DNA of 5,025 bases from Burkholderiaceae bacterium (GCA_017997515.1 JAGOEY010000153.1:1-5025); one strand, 5' to 3'; counted from the stretch's first letter, positions 1-5,007 are shown. The notes: generated from the sequence alone by a model not told the origin. Translations and numbers: made by a program.

Positions 1-1
1 C

Positions 2-70
2 GAGCTGCTCTGCCCTCTACCCCCTGAACTTGCCCGATTGGTTCCAGACGATGTCCGTCCCAAGCCCTGA
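2..70 (+). CDS. C-terminal end of an upstream gene, possibly an RluC-type pseudouridine synthase (partial)
   Basis: An open frame enters from the left edge and stops at TGA 68-70. The 22 visible residues include PLPPELARLV near positions 14-43. A short proline-rich 'PLPPEL' tail of this kind is what I remember at the end of RluA/RluC-family 23S rRNA pseudouridine synthases, and such a gene often precedes this HAD gene in Burkholderiales. The identification rests on a few residues plus neighbourhood memory, so it is tentative. A competing frame ends at TGA 25-27 and would give a different tail. If the call is right, the gene overlaps the next start (ATG 51) by 20 bases, which suggests translational coupling. 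Confidence 0.4.
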   Translation, partial: ELLCPLPPELARLVPDDVRPKP

Positions 71-734
71 CCTTGCGCACCCGCGTGCCTTCGACCTGAT
101 TGCCTTCGATTGGGACGGCACCTTGTTCGACTCCACCCAAATCATCGTGCGTTGTATCCAGGAGGCGGTGGTGGATGTGGGTGGTGCCCGGCCTAGCGAC
201 GAGGCCGCAGCCTATGTGATTGGTATGGCGCTGATGCAGGCGCTGGCCCACGCGGCACCGGACGTGCCGCCTGAAAAGTACCCGGAGCTGGGCAACCGCT
301 ACCGTTACCACTACATCAAACACCAGGACGACCTAGCCTTGTTCAAGGGTGTGTTGCCGATGCTCGACGCCCTGAAGGCGCGTCAGCACCTGCTGACCGT
401 GGCCACCGGCAAAAGCCGCCGGGGTCTGGACGAAGCCCTGCACACGGTGGAACTGGCCGGTATGTTTGACGGCTCCCGCACTGCCGATGAAACCGCAGGC
501 AAGCCCCATCCGATGATGCTGCACGAGCTGATGCAGGAATTTGGTGTGGCACCCGAGCGGGTGCTGATGATCGGCGACACCACGCATGATTTGCAAATGG
601 CTGTGAATGCAGGGTGCGCGAGTGTGGGGGTCAGTTATGGGGCGCATACGGTGGAGGGTTTCCAGGCGCTGAAACCCTTACATGTCGCCCATTCCGTGCC
701 CGACTTACACGACTGGTTGCTGCGTAACGCTTGA
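51..734 (+). CDS. HAD-superfamily (subfamily IA) hydrolase, phosphoglycolate-phosphatase-like
   Basis: This is a cytosolic haloacid-dehalogenase-fold hydrolase of 227 residues, most likely a phosphatase acting on a small phosphorylated metabolite. All four HAD motifs are visible. Motif I is FDWDGTLFDS, with nucleophile Asp20 and acid/base Asp22. Motif II is Thr119 in VATGKS. Motif III is Lys151 in GKPHP. Motif IV is IGDTTHD, with Asp176 and Asp180 for Mg2+. The helical stretch at about 30-100 fits the alpha-helical cap of subfamily IA. I chose ATG 51 because motif I then starts about 14 residues in, as is usual; an in-frame TTG at 30 would add seven residues. No good Shine-Dalgarno is visible, consistent with coupling to the overlapping upstream frame. 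The substrate cannot be read from the sequence: phosphoglycolate is only the commonest annotation for the group. The next gene lies 312 bases away, beyond a structured repeat element. Confidence 0.93.
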   Translation: MSVPSPDLAHPRAFDLIAFDWDGTLFDSTQIIVRCIQEAVVDVGGARPSDEAAAYVIGMALMQALAHAAPDVPPEKYPELGNRYRYHYIKHQDDLALFKGVLPMLDALKARQHLLTVATGKSRRGLDEALHTVELAGMFDGSRTADETAGKPHPMMLHELMQEFGVAPERVLMIGDTTHDLQMAVNAGCASVGVSYGAHTVEGFQALKPLHVAHSVPDLHDWLLRNA

Positions 735-781
735 AGGCCCGAATGCAACCTATGTGCGGCGTTCTGGTGGGGTTGGCGCGG

Positions 782-875
782 GATCATGCCGACGGCGCAC
801 TCTGCTGCGCGAATGTCCCCCGGCCTGCGGCCTCCTCCTTTACTTCGCGCAACAGAGCGCGCCATCGACATGATC
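782..875 (-). repeat. Hairpin unit 1 of the intergenic element (motif on minus strand)
   Basis: Positions 782-813 pair with 844-875 (i pairs with 1657-i) over 32 consecutive positions. Twenty-eight are Watson-Crick. The other four (789/868, 793/864, 799/858, 805/852) are C-A or A-C on the plus strand but become G-U wobbles on the minus strand. A minus-strand transcript would therefore have an unbroken 32-bp stem. The 30-base loop (814-843) holds a mini-hairpin, GGCC-TGC-GGCC (822-832). Read on the minus strand, the loop has AAGGAGGAGG before the mini-hairpin and GGGGGACA after it. The stem is closed at the loop by GCGCGAA/TTCGCGC. Confidence 0.88.
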
Positions 876-918
876 TGGTGGGGCGGTGGGTTATCGGCCG
901 TCACACCACAGCGTGTCC

Positions 919-1014
919 CGTGCCGAGGGCGCCGGGCGGCCTCCGTAGCGAAATCAAGGAGGAGGCGCAGCCGGGGGACATTCGCGGAGGGGGCTGCCCG
1001 GTGTTCTTGGCACG
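919..1014 (+). repeat. Hairpin unit 2 of the intergenic element (motif on plus strand)
   Basis: Positions 919-937 pair with 996-1014 (i pairs with 1933-i) as 15 Watson-Crick and four G-U pairs (925/1008, 928/1005, 929/1004, 931/1002). An internal loop follows (938-939 opposite 991-995). Next comes CCTCCG 940-945 with CGGAGG 985-990, a 3-base bulge (946-948), and CGAA 949-952 with TTCG 981-984. The 28-base loop (953-980) carries AAGGAGGAGG, a 3-bp mini-hairpin GGC-GCA-GCC (964-972), and GGGGGACA. It lies 32 bases before the Rieske start codon, so it would sit in the 5' part of that gene's message. The stem sequence is unlike that of unit 1; only the loop and the CGAA/TTCG closing pairs are shared. 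Confidence 0.85.
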
Positions 1015-1046
1015 CATCCCAGACGTACCACACAACACAAACTGAC

Positions 1047-1412
1047 ATGGACACCACCTTGCCCCTGTGTAATAGCCGTGACCTGGTCGAAGGCGGGCGC
1101 GCTGTGCCGTTTGATGTGCTCTTTGGCGGCCAAACCTGCCGCGCGTTTGCGATCCGCTTCAAGGGCCAGGCCCACGCCTATGTGAACCGCTGTACCCATA
1201 TCCCGATGGAGATGGACTACCAGCCCGACCAGTTCTTCGACGACACCGGGCGCTGGCTCTTGTGTGCAACCCACGGGGCCGCATACAGCCCCGATACCGG
1301 TGCCTGTGCCGGTGGGCCCTGCCGGGGCAGTCTGGCGAAAATCACCCTGTCCGAACGGGACGGTGTGGTGCACTGGCATACTGCCTTCAATCTCCATCCC
1401 GTCGAGTTCTGA
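1047..1412 (+). CDS. Small Rieske-type [2Fe-2S] protein
   Basis: This is a 121-residue single-domain Rieske ferredoxin-like protein, presumably a cytosolic electron carrier or redox subunit. The cluster ligands are clear: Cys49 and His51 in RCTHIP, then Cys73 and His76 in CATHG. The spacing is C-x-H-(21 residues)-C-x2-H, longer than the 15-17 residues common in Rieske proteins; the extra residues are an acidic/aromatic stretch around 57-70. The following G-A-x-Y-x-P-D-T-G (77-85) and the GGP at 89-91 fit the second half of the Rieske cluster-binding subdomain. There is no signal peptide or membrane segment. I chose ATG 1047 because homologous-looking sequence begins there. The frame is open upstream to ATG 786, but that extension runs through the structured repeat. 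No clear Shine-Dalgarno precedes ATG 1047. Its stop codon is one base from the next start, so it is almost certainly cotranscribed with the S49 peptidase. Its redox partner is unknown. Confidence 0.92.
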   Translation: MDTTLPLCNSRDLVEGGRAVPFDVLFGGQTCRAFAIRFKGQAHAYVNRCTHIPMEMDYQPDQFFDDTGRWLLCATHGAAYSPDTGACAGGPCRGSLAKITLSERDGVVHWHTAFNLHPVEF

Positions 1413-1413
1413 T

Positions 1414-2457
1414 ATGCCTGATTCCGACCAGCCTGCCTCCCCTGATTCAGAGAAAAATATGCCTGAAGCGCCCATCCATACTGCGCAAGCAGCTATTAAA
1501 AAAGAAGCAAAAGACACCCCCCATCCCACCGAGGGCTGGGAGCGCAGCGCGCTGGAGCGGCTGGCTTTTGCCGCCCTCAACGAGCAGCGCGCCGCGCGCC
1601 GCTGGAAGATATTCTTCCGTTTGACCTGGCTCACCATTTTTGGCGTGCTAGCGTTTGTGCTGTTCCACCAAGGCTCCGCAAGCCGCACCGACCCCACCAC
1701 CGCCCACACCGCCGTGGTCGAAATCAAGGGTGAAATTGCGTCGGGTGCCGACGCCAGCGCCGAGTTTGTAGTCGCGTCCATGCGCAGCGCCTTTGAAGAC
1801 GAAGGCTCCCAGGCGGTGGTGCTGCTGATCAACTCACCCGGCGGCAGCCCGGTGCAGGCTGGCATCATCAACGACGAAATCCTGCGCCTGAAAGAAAAAC
1901 ACAAGAAACCTGTGTACGCCGTGGTGGAAGAAACATGCGCCTCGGCCGCGTACTACATCGCCGCAGCGGCCGACGAAATCTACGTCGACAAGGCCAGCAT
2001 CGTCGGCAGCATTGGTGTGCTGATGGACGGTTTTGGCTTCACGGGCCTGATGGACAAACTGGGTGTGGAGCGCCGTTTGCTCACCGCAGGTGAAAACAAG
2101 GGTTTTATGGACCCGTTCAGCCCCCAGACCGAAAAACAGCGCGAATTTGCCCAGACCATGCTGAACCAGATCCACCAGCAGTTCATTGACGTGGTGAAAA
2201 AGGGCCGGGGCGACCGCCTCAAGACCACACCTGAAACCTTCAGCGGCCTGTTCTGGACCGGCCAGCAGGCCATCGACATGGGGCTGGCCGACCACCTGGG
2301 CAACCTCGACTATGTGGCGCGTGAAGTGGTCAAGGCCGAAGAAATCATCGACTACACCCGCCGCGACAACGTGGCCGAGCGGCTGGCCAAACGTTTTGGT
2401 GCCGCGATGGGTGAGGGCGCTTTCCACGCGCTCAAGAGCTTGCCTGCTGTCCGTTAA
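1414..2457 (+). CDS. sppA: S49-family signal peptide peptidase (SppA/SohB-like), membrane-anchored
   Basis: This is a 347-residue protease of the short, single-domain SppA type, thought in this family to degrade signal peptides left in the membrane after secretion. Residues 1-65 are polar and charged and look disordered. A single transmembrane helix at about 66-84 follows the basic stretch RAARRWK, which predicts a cytosolic N-terminus and a periplasmic catalytic domain. Motifs in the domain are VVEIKGEI (101-108), the oxyanion-region INSPGG (139-144), the proposed nucleophile Ser177 in CASAAYYIA, VGSIGV (197-202), and the proposed general base Lys229 in AGENKGFMDPF. The Ser-Lys spacing of 52 equals that known for Bacillus subtilis SppA (Ser147/Lys199). 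The start at 1414 is one base after the Rieske stop; ATG 1459 is an alternative that would shorten the disordered tail by 15 residues. A repeat-like element follows its stop at once. The gene faces the methyltransferase gene tail to tail. Confidence 0.93.
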   Translation: MPDSDQPASPDSEKNMPEAPIHTAQAAIKKEAKDTPHPTEGWERSALERLAFAALNEQRAARRWKIFFRLTWLTIFGVLAFVLFHQGSASRTDPTTAHTAVVEIKGEIASGADASAEFVVASMRSAFEDEGSQAVVLLINSPGGSPVQAGIINDEILRLKEKHKKPVYAVVEETCASAAYYIAAAADEIYVDKASIVGSIGVLMDGFGFTGLMDKLGVERRLLTAGENKGFMDPFSPQTEKQREFAQTMLNQIHQQFIDVVKKGRGDRLKTTPETFSGLFWTGQQAIDMGLADHLGNLDYVAREVVKAEEIIDYTRRDNVAERLAKRFGAAMGEGAFHALKSLPAVR

Positions 2458-2459
2458 TG

Positions 2460-2579
2460 TGAAACACCCCCGAAGCGCCTGCGGCGCCTCCCCCTCAAGG
2501 GGGCGCACCTGGTGGCCTGGCGGAGCCAGTTCCACGGGTGCCCTGGTCAAGGCATGCCCACCTCACGCGGAGTGTTTCA
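2460..2579. repeat. Second structured intergenic element between convergent genes
   Basis: The gap 2458-2634 between the S49 and methyltransferase stop codons holds a compact structured element. Its ends are an 8-base inverted repeat, TGAAACAC (2460-2467) and GTGTTTCA (2572-2579). Inside are GCGCC-TGC-GGCGC (2475-2487), CCCCC-TCAA-GGGGG (2490-2503), and a longer imperfect hairpin at 2505-2541. Read on the minus strand, its left end has GGAGG, a hairpin with loop GCA, then CGGGGG. That is the same order as in the loops of the 782-1014 element, which suggests a related family. From memory, elements starting and ending like this recur between genes in Comamonadaceae, but I could not search. I see nothing further in 2580-2634. 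Confidence 0.7.
2490..2541. terminator. Tandem hairpins downstream of the S49 gene, possible bidirectional terminator
   Basis: A CCCCC-TCAA-GGGGG hairpin (2490-2503) is followed by a longer one (2505-2541). The second pairs GCACC 2505-2509 with GGTGC 2537-2541, GTGG 2512-2515 with CCAC 2532-2535, and CTGGC 2517-2521 with GCCAG 2525-2529. The position between convergent stop codons fits transcription termination or 3'-end protection for both genes. No T-run follows on either strand, so this is not a canonical intrinsic terminator; the function is inferred from position and fold. Confidence 0.4.
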
Positions 2580-2634
2580 TCATCCGGGGCGTCACCATTC
2601 ATGAAAGTTAAGGCGGCGCGGTGGCCGGTGGAGG

Positions 2635-3420
2635 TCAGCGGCCGATCAAAAACACTGCGGGTGTGCTGTTGTCCGGCGCAGCACCTGCGGTTTGTTTCCA
2701 GCTTTTGACGGTCATGCTGTGGGTGCGGGCTGTGTCCAGCGTCAGCCCGGTGCTGGTGGACAGGCGGGTGTGGGGCTGCAGCGTTTGCAGCAGTGCCTGC
2801 AGCAGCACGGCATTGCGGTAGGGCGTCTCGATGAACATCTGGGTTTGCCCATGGCGCAGCGCCAATGCTTCCAGTTCGCGGATGCGCTGGGCCCGTTCTG
2901 CCGCGTCCTGCGGCAGGTAACCCACAAAAGCAAAGTTTTGCCCGTTCAGCCCACTGGCCGCCAGCGCCAGCAGCAGCGACACCGGGCCCACCAGCGGCAC
3001 CACCGGCACGCCTAGTTCATGGGCTGCCCGCACGACGGAACTGCCTGGGTCAGCTATTGCCGGCATACCCGCTTCACTCACCAGGCCCATGTCGTGCCCT
3101 TGCAGCGCGGGGGCCAGCAAGGGACGGGCGTCGAAGTTGCCGGTATGGTCCCCTTTTTTGTGCACTTCACGGGGCAATTCCTGCAAATTTAATGTTTGCA
3201 GCGTATGGGCCAGCGGGTGGGATCCGTCCACCCGCTTCAGGTAGGCGCGTGTGCTTTTGGCGTTCTCACACACCCAGTGCTGCAGCCGTGCGGCCACGAC
3301 CAATGTGCCTGCGGGCATGCTGTTGTCCAGCGGCGACTGGCTGGCGCAACCGAAGTCGAGCGGTGCGGGGACGAGGTACAGCGTGCCGGGCTGGGTTGTG
3401 GCGGATGAAGGAGCTGTCAT
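2635..3420 (-). CDS. SAM-dependent methyltransferase, tetrapyrrole methylase family (RsmI-like paralogue)
   Basis: This is a 261-residue cytosolic protein of the tetrapyrrole (corrin/porphyrin) methylase fold, on the branch that includes RsmI, the 16S rRNA 2'-O-methyltransferase. The N-terminal strand GTLYLVPAPLD (12-22) replaces the usual glycine-rich GTLYVVATPIG-type start of RsmI. VCENAKSTRAYLK (50-62) corresponds to the FxxExxxxxxxLL region. SEAGMPAIADPGSSVV (115-130) is the hallmark S-[DE]-A-G-x-P-x-I-x-D-P-G motif, and VGPVSLLLALAASGL (144-158) followed by FVGYLP (165-170) matches the family's second half. IETPYRN (197-203) stands where RsmI has an E-x-P-x-R motif. The changed N-terminus and the shorter length against about 286 residues for E. 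coli RsmI suggest a paralogue with an unknown substrate. The ATG is 6 bases after the yceF stop, so the two genes are probably cotranscribed. No Shine-Dalgarno is visible. Confidence 0.88.
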   Translation of the reverse strand: MTAPSSATTQPGTLYLVPAPLDFGCASQSPLDNSMPAGTLVVAARLQHWVCENAKSTRAYLKRVDGSHPLAHTLQTLNLQELPREVHKKGDHTGNFDARPLLAPALQGHDMGLVSEAGMPAIADPGSSVVRAAHELGVPVVPLVGPVSLLLALAASGLNGQNFAFVGYLPQDAAERAQRIRELEALALRHGQTQMFIETPYRNAVLLQALLQTLQPHTRLSTSTGLTLDTARTHSMTVKSWKQTAGAAPDNSTPAVFLIGR

Positions 3421-3426
3421 GGCATG

Positions 3427-4041
3427 TCAGAGGATGGGGAGGCCCGCCGCCCGCAGCATGCGGCAGGTGCGGATCAGCGGCAGGCCCACCAGCGCGGTCG
3501 GGTCGTCGTTGTTGATGGATTCGAGCAGGGCAATACCCAGGCCTTCACTTTTGGCGCTGCCTGCGCAGTCGTACGGTTGCTCGGTGCGCAGGTAGGTCTC
3601 GATTTCTGCGTCACTCAGGTTGCGGAACACCACCCGCACCGCAGCCAGGTCGGTTTGCGCAAACCCGGTGTCCTGGCACACCACCGCCACTGCCGTCTGG
3701 AACACCACCGTCCGGCCGCGCATACGTCGCAACTGGGCCACGGCACGTTCATGGGTGCCGGGTTTGCCGAGCGGCTCCCCGTCCAGGTCGGCCACCTGGT
3801 CGGAGCCAATCACCACAGCGTCAGGGTGTAGTGCGGCCACGGCACGGGCTTTGGCCAGGGCCAGACGGCAGGCCAGGTCGTGAGGGGACTCACCGTCCTG
3901 CGGTGTTTCGTCCACGTCGGGCGCGGCGACGTCGAAGGGAATACACAGGCGTTGCATAAGCTCGCGGCGGTAACGGGAGGTGGAGCCGAGGACCAGTCTG
4001 CGCGCCGGGGATGTGGTTTTGGCAATATCAAAATCGGACAT
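3427..4041 (-). CDS. yceF: Maf/YceF-family nucleotide pyrophosphatase (7-methyl-GTP pyrophosphatase type)
   Basis: This is a 204-residue cytosolic Maf-fold enzyme that hydrolyses non-canonical or modified nucleoside triphosphates to the monophosphate and pyrophosphate. Visible motifs are LGSTSRYRRELM (18-29), the phosphate-binding S-x-S-x-x-R-R loop; APDVDETP (40-47); Lys64; and IGSDQV (78-83), with Asp81 the expected catalytic acid. GKP (92-94), CAGSAKSEGLGI (159-170) and a VGLPL stretch near the C-terminus are also present. The wording GSDQV, CAGSxKSEG and VGLPLI is that of E. coli YceF, whose preferred substrate is reported as m7GTP, rather than that of YhdE, a dTTP/UTP pyrophosphatase. 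The position next to a divergent yceD-rpmF is also that of E. coli yceF. A weak purine stretch, AAGAGA, lies upstream of the ATG on the minus strand. It is followed by the methyltransferase gene after 6 bases. Confidence 0.95.
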   Translation of the reverse strand: MSDFDIAKTTSPARRLVLGSTSRYRRELMQRLCIPFDVAAPDVDETPQDGESPHDLACRLALAKARAVAALHPDAVVIGSDQVADLDGEPLGKPGTHERAVAQLRRMRGRTVVFQTAVAVVCQDTGFAQTDLAAVRVVFRNLSDAEIETYLRTEQPYDCAGSAKSEGLGIALLESINNDDPTALVGLPLIRTCRMLRAAGLPIL

Positions 4042-4066
4042 GCTTTGATTCTCTTACACTGCCCGC

Positions 4067-4609
4067 ATGAAGAAAGAGTTTGTTGCTGGTCATCTGGATA
4101 TCGTGGCATTTACCGACGCCGCGGGTACACGCGAGGGGCATGAGCCGCTCCAAAGCTACGAGCGCCTGCAGGAAGAGGCCCAAGGCCCATCCGAAGGTGC
4201 CTTGGTGCATTGGCAGGCCACGGGTGAGCTGCGCCCGGTGCCTGGTGCAGAGGGTGAGCGCTGGTTGCACCTGGGTGTGGACACCGTCTTGCCGCTGACC
4301 TGCCAGCGCTGTTTGACTCCGGTCGAGGTTGCGCTGGAGGCCGATTGCTGGTTCCGGTTTGTGGCCGATGAAGCCACGGCCGAGGCGCAGGACGACGAAT
4401 CGGAAGAGGATTTGCTGGTCGTGAGCCGTGAGTTTGACTTGCGTTCCCTGATCGAGGACGAGTTGCTTATGGCCATGCCGCTCGTCCCGCTGCACGACGT
4501 CTGCCCGAGCCCCGTCAAAATGGCTGTGGTGGACCCGGACTTTGAAGAGGCGGTGGCCGCCAAACCCAACCCGTTTGCGGCACTGGCCGCCTTGCAAAAG
4601 AAGCCCTGA
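4067..4609 (+). CDS. yceD: YceD (DUF177) family protein, 23S rRNA accumulation protein
   Basis: This is a 180-residue cytosolic protein of the DUF177/YceD family, linked in E. coli and plants to accumulation of 23S rRNA, so to large-subunit biogenesis. The family signature is visible: LTCQRCLTPVEV (77-88) with the Cys79-x2-Cys82 pair, then an acidic segment, then REFDLRSLIEDELLMAMPLVPLH with a conserved Cys a few residues on. The C-terminus NPFAALAALQKKP is the usual 'NPFA.L..LK' tail. The start at ATG 4067 gives the expected length. No Shine-Dalgarno is visible in the 25 bases separating it from the divergent yceF start, and the promoter must overlap yceF or this gap. A TACACT hexamer at 4055-4060 could be a -10 element very close to the ATG, implying a leaderless or nearly leaderless message, but no matching -35 is present. 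rpmF follows after 190 bases. Confidence 0.94.
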   Translation: MKKEFVAGHLDIVAFTDAAGTREGHEPLQSYERLQEEAQGPSEGALVHWQATGELRPVPGAEGERWLHLGVDTVLPLTCQRCLTPVEVALEADCWFRFVADEATAEAQDDESEEDLLVVSREFDLRSLIEDELLMAMPLVPLHDVCPSPVKMAVVDPDFEEAVAAKPNPFAALAALQKKP

Positions 4610-4630
4610 CAACTGCCGCACAGGTGGTAA

Positions 4631-4659
4631 TGGGCAGGTGCAGTGAACTGGGATATAAT
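4631..4659 (+). promoter_or_regulatory. Sigma70-type promoter for rpmF
   Basis: A perfect -10 hexamer TATAAT (4654-4659) lies 17 bases downstream of TGGGCA (4631-4636), which matches the -35 consensus TTGACA at four of six positions. Transcription would begin near 4666, giving rpmF a leader of about 130 bases independent of yceD. It is the best promoter match in the window, which suits a highly expressed ribosomal-protein gene. Confidence 0.8.
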
Positions 4660-4730
4660 CAGAGGCTTCGCGCGATTCACCATGCTTCAACGTAAGGGGC
4701 TTGGACTGCATATCGAGCCTTTTGCCTGTG

Positions 4731-4779
4731 AAGGTGGAGGGTTCATGGGTCAGAAGAGTTTGCGCATTCCTCCAACCTT
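4731..4779 (+). promoter_or_regulatory. Hairpin in the rpmF leader
   Basis: AAGGTGGAGG (4731-4740) pairs with CCTCCAACCTT (4769-4779) in a 10-bp stem with one bulged A (4774 or 4775) and a 28-base loop. The stem ends nine bases before the Shine-Dalgarno of rpmF. The CCTCC on its 3' side is also partly complementary to that AGGAG (4789-4793), so the leader could switch between two folds. The pairing is seen; a regulatory role is inference. Confidence 0.5.
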
Positions 4780-4788
4780 ATTCAGCCC

Positions 4789-4793
4789 AGGAG
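4789..4793 (+). promoter_or_regulatory. Ribosome binding site of rpmF
   Basis: AGGAG sits six bases upstream of ATG 4800. It is the only strong, well-spaced Shine-Dalgarno in the window and fixes the rpmF start against in-frame upstream sequence. Confidence 0.9.
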
Positions 4794-4799
4794 CCCACC

Positions 4800-4982
4800 A
4801 TGGCAGTCCAGCAAAACAAGAAGTCCCCCTCCAAGCGCGGTATGCACCGTTCGCACAACGCACTGAACGTGCCCGGCATCGCAGTGGAGCCCACCACTGG
4901 TGAAATCCACCTGCGCCACCACATCAGCCCCAACGGTTTTTACCGTGGCCGCCAGGTGCTGAAGAACAAGTCCGAAGCCTGA
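4800..4982 (+). CDS. rpmF: 50S ribosomal protein L32
   Basis: This is a 60-residue basic protein of the large ribosomal subunit, with the length usual for betaproteobacterial L32. The N-terminus [20 protein letters not shown] matches the family's MAVQQNKxSxSKRGMRR/HRSH signature, and the C-terminal [18 protein letters not shown] is equally typical. The zinc-ribbon cysteines of some L32 proteins are absent, as expected for the zinc-independent (C-) form found in proteobacteria. It has its own promoter (-10 at 4654-4659), a leader of about 130 bases and a strong ribosome binding site. In related genomes plsX and fab genes follow, but the window ends 43 bases downstream. Confidence 0.98.
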   Translation: MAVQQNKKSPSKRGMHRSHNALNVPGIAVEPTTGEIHLRHHISPNGFYRGRQVLKNKSEA

Positions 4983-5007
4983 CCAGGTTTCAGCCAAAAA
5001 AGCCCGA

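Larger units (their letters stand above)
782..1014. repeat. Composite intergenic element: two large hairpins in inverted orientation (BIME-like)
   Basis: This element fills most of the 312-base gap between the HAD and Rieske genes. It has two hairpins, 782-875 and 919-1014, separated by 43 bases. Their loops carry inverted copies of one motif: arms 809-848 and 948-985 match as inverted repeats at about 36 of 40 aligned positions, with two 1-base gaps and two substitutions. The outer stems do not share sequence. On the plus strand the left copy reads GAATGTCCCCCGG and continues with CCTCCTCCTT; the right copy reads AAGGAGGAGG and continues with CCGGGGGACATTC. It resembles the bacterial interspersed mosaic elements built from inverted REP units, but each unit here is about 95 bases, larger than a classical REP. 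I see no transposase and no convincing ORF in it. Positions 735-781 and 1015-1046 on either side hold nothing else I recognise. Confidence 0.85.

Noticed and set aside
1007..1035. Promoter for the Rieske gene using TTGGCA 1007-1012 as -35
   Set aside because: No acceptable -10 hexamer occurs at 16-18 bases spacing, and the TTGGCA is part of the right arm of hairpin 2.
786..1046. An 87-residue N-terminal extension of the Rieske frame starting at ATG 786
   Set aside because: It runs through both hairpin units, reads as a low-complexity Arg/Ala-rich product, and adds nothing resembling a domain; the Rieske domain begins just after ATG 1047.
635..1162. A 175-residue minus-strand frame across the structured element
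   Set aside because: It overlaps the end of the HAD gene and the start of the Rieske gene, and its composition is explained by the GC-rich hairpins; no recognisable domain. Similar frames would be found in every copy of such a repeat.
954..1904. A 316-residue minus-strand frame opposite the Rieske and S49 genes
   Set aside because: It lies antisense to two well-supported genes and is a typical shadow frame of high-GC coding sequence.
2490..2503. Canonical intrinsic terminator after the S49 gene
   Set aside because: The CCCCC-TCAA-GGGGG hairpin is not followed by a T-run on either strand, so I list it only as a possible terminator.
4682..4903. A short plus-strand frame starting in the rpmF leader and overlapping rpmF
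   Set aside because: It is out of frame with L32, has no ribosome binding site of its own, and shows no domain-like composition; a leader peptide remains possible but unsupported.
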